From Oscillospiraceae bacterium (GTDB lineage Bacteria; Bacillota; Clostridia; UMGS1883), in contig JAFLUQ010000060.1 in the NCBI GenBank assembly GCA_022508735.1, forward strand, positions 1 through 12,491: a DNA stretch of 12,491 bases. Reading direction: 5' to 3'. Within the stretch, counting starts at the first letter, position 1. Every line of letters begins with the position of its first letter. The position numbers were made by a program, and so were the translations under genes. Shown piece by piece: positions 7,357-12,491 of the stretch. The notes beneath the pieces were generated by a model. The model was not told the origin of the DNA and did not search any database. It was given only the letters and a program-made list of their open reading frames with translations.

Positions 7357-8073
7357 ATGACAGCGGCAAATTTACCTAACAAACTTATTGTTAACAAAGG
7401 AAAGCAAGAATTTATAACTATTGGCGGTGTTACATACGGGCGTTATGCACTTAAGACTCATGTGATCACAGCTGCGGACAGCCTCAGCGACATCGCTGAA
7501 AAATATGTTCTACCGGTGGTCATCCCGGGAGACGTGGTGTTTTTTTCGGAAAAAATGGTGGCCTGTACTCAGGGGAGGGCCATCCCCCTTAAGAGTATCC
7601 GCCCGAGAAGGCTTGCGCTATTTCTCTCTGCCCGTGTTTACAAAAACCCGGGCGGAATAGGACTGGCAATGCCCGAAACGATGGAGATGGCGCTGAGGGA
7701 GTGCGGAACATGGCGCATTCTGTTGGCGGCGGCCTGTCACTGCGTTGGCAGGCTGCTCAGAAAACGCGGCTGGTTCTATATTGTGGCCGGAAGAAAAGCT
7801 GCCTCGATAGACGGCCCTTGCAGTTATACTCTGCCTCCATATAATCAATATGTTGTTCTCGGCCCGTCAAAGCCGGGCAAAATTGCCAAAGAGCTTGCCG
7901 CCGCGTTGGGAGTTCCGGTTCTTATCGTAGACATAAACGATCTCGGCGGAAATATTCTCGGCAGCTCAGAGAAGCTTGATAAAGCGCTCTACAGCAAAAT
8001 TCTCAGCGACAATCCTCTCGGACAATCAGAGCAGTGTACCCCCTGCGGTATAATACGAAGAAAAACAAAGTAG
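7357..8073 (+). CDS. Coenzyme F420-0:gamma-glutamyl ligase-like protein
   Basis: The 238-residue protein resembles the F420-0:gamma-glutamyl ligase (CofE-like, PF01996) superfamily. True CofE enzymes add glutamates to coenzyme F420-0 using GTP. Supporting features are THVITAADSLSDIAEKYV (34-51), IPGDVVFFSEKMVACTQGR (56-74, equivalent to the family's 'GDVVVVAQKVVSKAEGR' stretch), AASIDGPCSY (148-157) followed by PPYNQYVVLGPSKPGKIA (160-177), and VLIVDINDLGGNILG (188-202). Gut Clostridia generally carry such proteins without a recognised F420 pathway, so the real substrate is probably different. There is no signal peptide or membrane segment. GGGAGGA (7344-7350) lies 6 bases before the ATG. It is a stand-alone transcript with its own promoter, which is shared in sequence with the sigma gene downstream. 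The superfamily call is good; the reaction is unknown. Confidence 0.75.
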   Translation: MTAANLPNKLIVNKGKQEFITIGGVTYGRYALKTHVITAADSLSDIAEKYVLPVVIPGDVVFFSEKMVACTQGRAIPLKSIRPRRLALFLSARVYKNPGGIGLAMPETMEMALRECGTWRILLAAACHCVGRLLRKRGWFYIVAGRKAASIDGPCSYTLPPYNQYVVLGPSKPGKIAKELAAALGVPVLIVDINDLGGNILGSSEKLDKALYSKILSDNPLGQSEQCTPCGIIRRKTK

Positions 8074-8075
8074 TA

Positions 8076-8091
8076 ATTTTTTATAAAAAAT
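8076..8091. repeat. A/T-only perfect palindrome upstream of the sigma promoter
   Basis: The 16-base palindrome ATTTTTTATAAAAAAT lies 2 bases after the ligase-like stop codon and 11 bases before the predicted -35 element at 8103. It has no GC stem, so it is a poor terminator. Its position would suit an A/T-rich upstream promoter (UP) element. The function is inferred. Confidence 0.4.
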
Positions 8092-8102
8092 CTTTCTGAA
8101 AA

Positions 8103-8135
8103 TGCAACCGTTCCGCCCTTAATTCTGACTATATA
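8103..8135 (+). promoter_or_regulatory. Putative autoregulated ECF sigma promoter
   Basis: TGCAACCGTT (8103-8112) and CTATATA (8129-8135) form an ECF-like -35/-10 pair just before the sigma gene. It matches the pair at 7241-7273 in nine of ten and seven of seven bases, with identical spacing. The intervening bases differ, so this is conservation of sites rather than a recent duplication. Transcription would start near 8142, which excludes the upstream ATG at 8137 as the start codon. Confidence 0.7.
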
Positions 8136-8169
8136 AATGGAGATCTTCAAAATTCAAAGGAGAACAACC

Positions 8170-8727
8170 ATGGAAGACAAGGAAATTATCGACCTGTACT
8201 TTGCACGCAGCGAAGCCGCCATACCCGCAACGGCTGAAAAATACGGACGTATGATCAGGTCTATTGCTTACGGCATACTGAAAAATAATGCCGACAGCGA
8301 GGAGTGTGAGAACGACACCTACCTCGCGGCATGGAACAGTTTGCCGCCACAGCTCCCAAGGGTGCTGTCGGCATTTCTGGGGCGGATCGCCCGCAATATC
8401 TCAATCAACCGCTACGAGTATCTTACCGCGGAGAAGCGCTGCCGTGATTTTGAAGTGACTCTGGACGAGCTGGGCGAGATACTTCCGGGCGCTCCGGGGC
8501 CGGAAAGTGAGTACGAGGCCGCGGAGGTTTCGCGCCGTATCAGCGACTGGCTGAGAAGTATGAACCGGACAAAACGGCGGGTATTTGTGCGTCGGTACTG
8601 GTACTGCGATTCTATAGGAAAAATCGCTGCTGACTTTGGTTTTTCCGAAAGCAAGGTAAAGTCGATGCTCATGAGAATGAGAAATGAGCTCAAAATCTAT
8701 CTTGAAAGGAACGGTATAACGGTATGA
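8170..8727 (+). CDS. ECF-type sigma-70 family RNA polymerase sigma factor
   Basis: The 185-residue protein has the two-domain layout of ECF sigma factors, which direct RNA polymerase to a small regulon. Region 2 spans about residues 5-85, with YGRMIRSIAYGILKNNADSEE (25-45) and NDTYLAAWNSLPP (48-60). After an acidic linker (95-117), region 4 spans about 128-182, with the helix-turn-helix SIGKIAADFGFSESKVKSML. An in-frame ATG at 8137 would add 11 residues but lies beside the predicted -10 box. The ATG at 8170 has AAAGGAGA (8156-8163) 6 bases upstream and is preferred. The stop overlaps the next gene by four bases (ATGA). It is probably autoregulated through the promoter at 8103 and held inactive by the downstream membrane protein. 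The inducing signal is unknown. Confidence 0.92.
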   Translation: MEDKEIIDLYFARSEAAIPATAEKYGRMIRSIAYGILKNNADSEECENDTYLAAWNSLPPQLPRVLSAFLGRIARNISINRYEYLTAEKRCRDFEVTLDELGEILPGAPGPESEYEAAEVSRRISDWLRSMNRTKRRVFVRRYWYCDSIGKIAADFGFSESKVKSMLMRMRNELKIYLERNGITV

Positions 8728-9452
8728 ACAAAAAAGATCTATTTATGGCTATAGGTAATATATCCGATGAGCTTATCGAGGAAGCGGAAACTACACAGGC
8801 GCGTAGGTTTAACATTAAAAAAATATGCCTGATATCGGTCGCCGCCGTATTGGTATTGTGCGCTACAGCTTTTGCTGCGACCATGGCTGTGACCTTCCGC
8901 TCGAGCGGCCACACGTCAAGTATTCCCGACTACTACAGTGTTCCCTCGACCGAAACCCTTGCTAAGGACATCGGCATAACTCCGTCGCTGGTCGAGGAGT
9001 TCTCCAATGGATATGCCTTTAAAAGCGGGCATATCGGTCAGAATCAAAATTACGATGAGTCTGATAACGTAATCGAGGAATACTCCTCGATAAGCTGCTG
9101 GTATGAGCTGGGAGACGAGAAAATAAGCCTGCATATCGACGGCTCAGTGACGTCATATCCGTTGGATGAAGATGAGGCAGCCTACGTCTATAAGGAAACG
9201 CCGATCGGATATTACAGTTACATGAATAAGCTTGTGCCGGGGAATTACGAGCTCACCGAGCAGGACAAGGCAGACAGAGATGCAGGAAAATACGTGTTCA
9301 GCTTCGGCAGCTCAGAGATCGAGGTCATAGAGATTCAGGGGCTGAGCTGGAAGTATAGCGGGCTGAATTACAACTTAATCACCATGGATAACAGCATAAC
9401 AAAAGACGAACTCATTAAAATGGCAAAGGAACTCATAGATGCACAGGAATAG
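8724..9452 (+). CDS. Membrane anti-sigma-like protein, single transmembrane segment
   Basis: This 242-residue protein is probably the partner that restrains the sigma factor. Its N-terminal cytoplasmic part contains the motif LFMAIGNISDELIEEAE (6-22), which I know from many clostridial proteins encoded beside ECF sigma genes. One membrane helix lies at about 33-54 (ICLISVAAVLVLCATAF). The remaining 185 or so residues would be extracytoplasmic. The C-terminal part (LSWKYSGLNYNLITM, then KDELIKMAKELI) resembles DUF4367-type domains. The ATG overlaps the sigma stop as ATGA, so the two are co-translated in matched amounts. No zinc-binding HxxxCxxC anti-sigma motif is present, so inhibition must use a different interface. 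The role is inferred from neighbourhood and topology. Confidence 0.8.
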   Translation: MNKKDLFMAIGNISDELIEEAETTQARRFNIKKICLISVAAVLVLCATAFAATMAVTFRSSGHTSSIPDYYSVPSTETLAKDIGITPSLVEEFSNGYAFKSGHIGQNQNYDESDNVIEEYSSISCWYELGDEKISLHIDGSVTSYPLDEDEAAYVYKETPIGYYSYMNKLVPGNYELTEQDKADRDAGKYVFSFGSSEIEVIEIQGLSWKYSGLNYNLITMDNSITKDELIKMAKELIDAQE

Positions 9453-9455
9453 GTT

Positions 9456-9494
9456 TAAACGACAACAGGCCGCCAAGCGGCCTGTTGTCGTTTA
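9456..9494. terminator. Bidirectional terminator shared by convergent operons
   Basis: A perfect 18-bp stem starting TAAACGACAACAGGCCGC (9456-9473) pairs with 9477-9494 around a CAA loop. It begins 4 bases after the anti-sigma stop on the + strand. On the - strand the final codon (TAA) of the 88-residue gene occupies 9492-9494, inside the stem. T-rich sequence follows on the + side (TTTATAATAT). It should end transcription from both directions. Confidence 0.9.
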
Positions 9495-9758
9495 TAATAT
9501 ATTTATCAATACCGCAGCGGCCCCGGCGAGTATGGCAACCACCGCCGTCACGGCAAAGGGCAGATAGTCCCAGTCTTTTTCACGGTTCGGCTTCATCGGC
9601 GGCGACGATGGGAAGATATATTCCTCTATTATCCTCTCGGCCTCAAAAACCGCGCTGCGGGTTTCCTCACGCCCGTCTTTCAGCACGAAAAACGCCTGTT
9701 CAAAGTTGGATGATTTCAGATTATTCAGCACAATGACCCGTTTTTCTCTGCTTTTCAA
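9492..9758 (-). CDS. Small tail-anchored membrane protein, translationally coupled to spoIIE
   Basis: The 88-residue protein has a hydrophilic N-terminal part (VIVLNNLKSSNFEQAFFVLK, then an acidic/basic helix 31-47), a Pro-rich linker (50-58) and one C-terminal hydrophobic helix (65-87), so it is predicted to be anchored by its tail with the N-terminus in the cytoplasm. It starts at a TTG (9758-9756) that overlaps the spoIIE stop as TTGA. AAGGAGG (9773-9767), inside the spoIIE 3' end, lies 8 bases upstream and supports this unusual start. The N-terminal pattern recalls a short clostridial family sometimes mislabelled 'translation initiation factor 2' in databases; that is from memory. Its position suggests co-expression with SpoIIE early in sporulation. 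The function is unknown. Confidence 0.8.
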   Translation of the reverse strand: MKSREKRVIVLNNLKSSNFEQAFFVLKDGREETRSAVFEAERIIEEYIFPSSPPMKPNREKDWDYLPFAVTAVVAILAGAAAVLINIL

Positions 9759-12043
9759 GCCCTTTTCCTCCTTATATTGGCCGCAATGACCGTCAAATCG
9801 TCACCCGGCACTCCGCCCGAAGAATCCCGGGCACGGTTCAGTATTTCCGAGGCAAGTCGCTGGGGAGTAGCCAGTGCGCCATGCTCGATGAGCTCCTTTA
9901 TCCAGCCGTTTTCACCGTCGCCGGACAGAGCCACGCCGTCACTGATGAGTACGAGTGTGCTCTCGTCATCCATGCTCCGCTCATAACATTCCGCCCCTCC
10001 GCGCGCTGCTGCTCCTGCGGGAAGCCCGCCGGGCGCTATTTCCTCGGCGCTGCCTTTTTGCCCAAGATATGTGGCCGCTCCGCCGCACTTATAAAGCCTT
10101 GCCGTACCGCCCAGCTCCGCCACGCATAAGTCTATGGCCGTATAGCTGCCTACTCCCGAGCCTATGATGAGAGAATTTGTCAGGTTTATGGCGGCTTCCG
10201 GCTCCATACCGGCCTCCATAAGCGAGATCAGCAGCGTGGCGCAGAGACGGCTCTCCTTGGCAGCCTTATCTCCACTGCCCATGCCGTCGCAAAGGGCCAT
10301 CACGAAGGTGTGCCTGTCCAGCAGACAGCAGGTCGTGAAGTCTCCGCTCACACGGCGGTTTTCCTTGACAGCCGAGGCTACGGCCGCCTCCACGTCATAC
10401 TCCGGCGCCACCACGTAGCGGCATTGGCAGGTGCGGCAGTTCTTGAGACCTGTCTTGGCAAATTTCATTCCCGTTGCCTGCTCTAAAACAGAGGGTACGA
10501 TCTCCTCACAGCAGCCCAGCTCTCCACAGCTGCGCAGAGTCAGTCTGACCTCAGTGTCCTCACCGTCGCCGGTCACATAGATATCCCATGCGTCTATTCC
10601 AAGCCGCCGGAGCCGTGAGCGTATATCGTCGGCCATAAGCTCGTCGCACAGCTCAGACGCCGGTGTGTGCTCTGACATTTGTGATATAATGCCGTTTATT
10701 CCGGCAAAGCCGGTCAGCATAGTGTTTTGCAGCTCACGGCGACGGTCACTCCACACAAGATCGCTAAGGTATAGGTCGTACATTTTTGCGAACTCTGCGG
10801 CAAAGGTATCCGGCCGTATGCAGTGAGAGGGAGACAGCTCCTTTGTAGGCTTTTCTCCGCGGCTGAGTGCAATGGCCAGTTTGTCCATAGCCTCGCGTGT
10901 GTTTTTTCCATCGCGGCCCCAACAGTATTTTTTCAGTCCACAGCGGATGCACACCCGCCGAGCAGTGCGGTTGTACATATTCTCGCAGAGCTCAGTCTCA
11001 ATTTCCTCCTGCCCGGGAGACAACGCCTGCAGAGTTTCTCCGGCCGATGTAAGGGCACTGCCGAGCAGCTTAAGGCTGTCACGCAGCTTTACGTCCGCGG
11101 AGGCCGGAGCCGCGCCAACTGTACTGATGACCTCGAAAAAACGCCGCGGTACCAAAAAGATCAATAGTGCCGCCCCAAGTGAGCACGCCAAATTTATCAG
11201 AACCTCCGCCGAGCCATTCGCCAGTGCGGTGACTATTGCGTTGCTGAGTATGAATGCAACGCATGACGCCAGTTTCCCCTTATAGCTGAAATATCCCGCC
11301 GCTATGCCGCTTATGGCGAAGGAGGCCGGCGATGCGTCTATACGTCCGCGGCTCATGGCACAGATAAGCCCCATAATGGCGCCTGCCGTTCCTCCATGAA
11401 GACTTCCGAAGCGTATGGCATATACCATTACCATAAACACGCAGGCCGTTTCACCCAGGTCAAGACTGCCAAACAGTTCTATACCTACCAGTCCGCTGAC
11501 TATAGAGCCAAATAACAGCGCCATACACAGCGTTTCCTCGCCGGTCAGCGTGCGTCTTAAGTGCAGCGACGGCAGTAGTGACAGCGCCCGGCCAAAGGCC
11601 GTAACAGCCACAAATACCGTGGCCGACTCAGCCAGCAGTACGATACAGTCGTAAAGCAGCGGATATCCGCCCACACTCATGCTTATGAACAACAGAAACA
11701 GTCCCACTGCCGGTGATATTATCGAGGCGAGCAGTGCGGCTTGTCCCTTTGCTGCAAAGGGCAGCCGCCCCTTTTTTATTCCCGGGAACACTGACATAAA
11801 TATGGCCGTGGAAAATACATAGCGCCCCACGTCGATCAATTCCGCACCGCCGAACATCAGCCCAACGGCTCCGCCGACTGCGGCAAAAGGATTGCCTCCG
11901 CAGGCTGCAAAAAAGGCAAAGCCAAAGGGATGACTGCCTCCTATACCTTCTGCACGCGAGAGAAGCAGGGTTGTCAGGAAAAGCATGGTTTTAGGAAGAA
12001 CGCGATTAAAAAGAGCTGATAATGACCTGAGTTTTTGTTTCAT
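9755..12043 (-). CDS. spoIIE: Stage II sporulation protein E (membrane PP2C phosphatase)
   Basis: SpoIIE dephosphorylates the anti-anti-sigma factor SpoIIAA to release sigma-F in the forespore, and in Bacillus it also acts at the polar septum. This 762-residue protein has a hydrophobic N-terminal half with about ten membrane helices (15-320), a central regulatory region carrying the conserved Cys motif CIRCGLKKYCW (about 363-375), and a PP2C domain (about 545-757). Metal-binding acids are visible in SGDF (Asp568), CDGMGSGD (Asp586), ISDGV (Asp702) and GDDLTV (Asp748/749). Their spacing closely follows Bacillus SpoIIE. The length is slightly below the usual 800 or so. AAGGAGA (12057-12051) lies 7 bases before the ATG. 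The gene has its own Spo0A-like promoter and is coupled to the 88-residue gene downstream. It marks the organism as sporulation-competent or descended from spore-formers. Confidence 0.96.
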   Translation of the reverse strand: MKQKLRSLSALFNRVLPKTMLFLTTLLLSRAEGIGGSHPFGFAFFAACGGNPFAAVGGAVGLMFGGAELIDVGRYVFSTAIFMSVFPGIKKGRLPFAAKGQAALLASIISPAVGLFLLFISMSVGGYPLLYDCIVLLAESATVFVAVTAFGRALSLLPSLHLRRTLTGEETLCMALLFGSIVSGLVGIELFGSLDLGETACVFMVMVYAIRFGSLHGGTAGAIMGLICAMSRGRIDASPASFAISGIAAGYFSYKGKLASCVAFILSNAIVTALANGSAEVLINLACSLGAALLIFLVPRRFFEVISTVGAAPASADVKLRDSLKLLGSALTSAGETLQALSPGQEEIETELCENMYNRTARRVCIRCGLKKYCWGRDGKNTREAMDKLAIALSRGEKPTKELSPSHCIRPDTFAAEFAKMYDLYLSDLVWSDRRRELQNTMLTGFAGINGIISQMSEHTPASELCDELMADDIRSRLRRLGIDAWDIYVTGDGEDTEVRLTLRSCGELGCCEEIVPSVLEQATGMKFAKTGLKNCRTCQCRYVVAPEYDVEAAVASAVKENRRVSGDFTTCCLLDRHTFVMALCDGMGSGDKAAKESRLCATLLISLMEAGMEPEAAINLTNSLIIGSGVGSYTAIDLCVAELGGTARLYKCGGAATYLGQKGSAEEIAPGGLPAGAAARGGAECYERSMDDESTLVLISDGVALSGDGENGWIKELIEHGALATPQRLASEILNRARDSSGGVPGDDLTVIAANIRRKRA

Positions 12044-12050
12044 TTGTATC

Positions 12051-12057
12051 TCTCCTT
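12051..12057 (-). promoter_or_regulatory. spoIIE ribosome binding site
   Basis: On the - strand AAGGAGA sits 7 bases before the spoIIE ATG (12043-12041) and fixes the start. Confidence 0.8.
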
Positions 12058-12071
12058 ATGTATATATACAT
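12058..12071. repeat. 14-base palindrome at the predicted spoIIE transcription start
   Basis: ATGTATATATACAT is a perfect inverted repeat between the predicted -10 box (12085-12080) and the ribosome site. The predicted start of transcription is near 12073, so it could be an operator or an early mRNA structure. A simple TA run could also arise by chance. Confidence 0.35.
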
Positions 12072-12079
12072 TTATTTCC

Positions 12080-12112
12080 ATTATACCGCCGTTTATACCG
12101 CTAATGTGTCGA
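12080..12112 (-). promoter_or_regulatory. Predicted spoIIE promoter with 21-bp spacer
   Basis: On the - strand a consensus -10 TATAAT (12085-12080) is preceded, after a 21-bp spacer, by TCGACA (12112-12107), one base from TTGACA. No good -35 occurs at the standard 17 bp (CACATT there). A 21-22 bp spacer is the known hallmark of Bacillus Spo0A-dependent sigma-A promoters such as spoIIE and spoIIG. The spacer also holds two copies of GCGGTATAA 12 bases apart, the downstream copy running into the -10 box. Confidence 0.7.
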
Positions 12113-12113
12113 A
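12105..12113 (+). promoter_or_regulatory. Putative Spo0A box overlapping the spoIIE -35
   Basis: TGTGTCGAA matches the Spo0A consensus TTTGTCRAA at eight of nine bases and contains the exact core TGTCGAA. It overlaps the predicted -35 element, the placement used by Spo0A to activate long-spacer promoters in Bacillus. Confidence 0.65.
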
Positions 12114-12138
12114 AGTGAAGAGGGAGAGATAAAAACTT

Positions 12139-12147
12139 TTCGTCAAA
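12139..12147 (+). promoter_or_regulatory. Second putative Spo0A box upstream of spoIIE
   Basis: TTCGTCAAA matches TTTGTCRAA at eight of nine bases, in the same orientation as the box at 12105 and 34 bases from it. It lies further upstream of the promoter, where additional Spo0A boxes are usual. Confidence 0.5.
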
Positions 12148-12240
12148 ACCGCTATAAATCCGCCTTTATGGGACATATGCCGCCGTACCGGGATAGTATG
12201 CGTAGTTTTTTTACAAAGGCCGTATTTCCGTGCAAGCAAA

Positions 12241-12264
12241 CAGGGCCGCCTTTCGGCGGCCCTG
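12241..12264 (-). terminator. Hairpin terminator after the 54-residue peptide gene
   Basis: A perfect 10-bp stem CAGGGCCGCC / GGCGGCCCTG with a 4-base loop lies 25 bases beyond the peptide gene's stop. On the - strand it is followed by TTTGCTTGC, a weak T-tract. It separates the peptide gene from the spoIIE promoter. Confidence 0.7.
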
Positions 12265-12289
12265 CGGCGCTAATGCGCATAATGTAATT

Positions 12290-12454
12290 TTAGTTAAAAC
12301 CCTTCCAGATTTTGTAGTCTGACGATACTTCAGAATCAACAACATTATATTCTGCTGTATTTACCGCTTGACCAATCAGCGGAGACGCCATAATTACATC
12401 TGCCTGGCTAAGCTCAACAGAGCTAATCTCAGGAGCTTCAAAAAATTTCTTCAT
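12290..12454 (-). CDS. 54-residue peptide of unknown function, leader-like N-terminus
   Basis: This short gene encodes MKKFFEAPEISSVELSQADV followed by an Ala/Ser/Val-rich stretch and an aromatic C-terminal part ending in DYKIWKGFN. AAGGAGG (12470-12464) lies 9 bases before the ATG, and a hairpin follows the stop, so it looks like a real gene. The opening 'MKK-aromatic-x-(A)PEI...' followed by a 'DVI..S' segment is common to many tiny clostridial and Bacteroides proteins of unknown role, some of which serve as peptide precursors. It has no cysteine, no membrane helix and no signal peptide. A modified-peptide precursor is possible, but no modifying enzyme is visible because its upstream neighbourhood lies outside the window. 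Confidence 0.75.
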   Translation of the reverse strand: MKKFFEAPEISSVELSQADVIMASPLIGQAVNTAEYNVVDSEVSSDYKIWKGFN

Positions 12455-12468
12455 GATAATCGTCCTCC

Positions 12469-12491
12469 TTATACTTCTTCTACGAAGTCAA
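12469..12491 (-). CDS. Possible 3' end of an upstream gene on the - strand
   Basis: In one frame the - strand reads DFVEEV and then TAA (12471-12469), and that stop overlaps the ribosome site of the 54-residue gene (TAAGGAGG). Such spacing is typical of an operon. Only seven codons are visible, so chance is a real alternative. Confidence 0.3.

Noticed and set aside
8076..8091. ATTTTTTATAAAAAAT as a rho-independent terminator
   Set aside because: The stem contains no G or C and has no real loop, so it would be too weak. An upstream promoter element is a better guess.
8137..8169. Longer start for the sigma factor at ATG 8137
   Set aside because: The codon lies 1 base after the predicted -10 element and upstream of the likely transcription start, and the strong ribosome site serves the ATG at 8170.
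9485..9736. 83-residue + strand frame after the anti-sigma gene
   Set aside because: It starts inside the terminator hairpin and runs opposite the coupled 88-residue gene. It has no ribosome site.
9777..11654. Several + strand open frames of 69-137 residues
   Set aside because: All lie opposite spoIIE, whose motifs are continuous along the - strand. Their products are rich in Ser, Ala, Arg and Pro, as expected of antisense frames.

Overview
The window looks like a chromosomal segment from an endospore-forming member of the Clostridia, probably of the Oscillospiraceae/Ruminococcaceae type. The reasons are a complete SpoIIE gene with a Spo0A-like promoter, tandem DegV proteins, a clostridial-style ECF sigma/anti-sigma pair, strong AGGAGG ribosome sites, moderately high GC and frequent ATA isoleucine codons. 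There are no tRNA or rRNA genes, CRISPR arrays, transposases or phage genes. The assignment to a family is inference.

Bases 1-7206 (+ strand) hold one run of tightly spaced genes. It starts with the 3' part of an ABC exporter half-transporter. Next come a small multi-pass membrane protein, a DUF1854-family protein, and a second, longer ABC half-transporter with an N-terminal PH-like domain and a zinc ribbon. The two ABC proteins and the DUF1854 protein probably form one heterodimeric exporter with an accessory subunit; the substrate is unknown. Two tandem DegV/FakB-type fatty-acid-binding proteins (about 65% identical) follow, then a small family-6 (hypoxanthine/deoxyinosine) DNA glycosylase that overlaps the second DegV gene by one base. 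A strong hairpin terminator at 7209-7235 ends the run.

Bases 7241-9494 (+ strand) look like a small ECF sigma regulon. A coenzyme F420-0:gamma-glutamyl-ligase-like protein is followed by an ECF sigma factor and its overlapping membrane anti-sigma-like protein. Near-identical promoter elements (TGCRACCGTT, then CTATATA at exactly the same distance) precede both the ligase-like gene and the sigma gene. This suggests that the sigma factor controls itself and the ligase-like gene. A long perfect hairpin at 9456-9494 closes the unit.

Bases 9492-12491 are on the - strand. In transcription order there is a 54-residue peptide gene (12454-12290, possibly preceded by the tail of another gene), a hairpin, the spoIIE promoter region, spoIIE (12043-9755), and an 88-residue tail-anchored protein starting at a TTG that overlaps the spoIIE stop codon. 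The spoIIE upstream region has a TATAAT box 21 bp from a TCGACA element that overlaps a TGTCGAA Spo0A box, with a second box-like site upstream. This is the layout described for Bacillus Spo0A-activated sigma-A promoters. The two strands converge on the shared hairpin at 9456-9494, and the last codon of the 88-residue gene lies inside it.

The observations most worth following are the twin ECF promoters linking a ligase-like enzyme to the sigma factor, the Spo0A/21-bp spoIIE promoter, the four-gene ABC/DUF1854 locus, and the 54-residue peptide gene.
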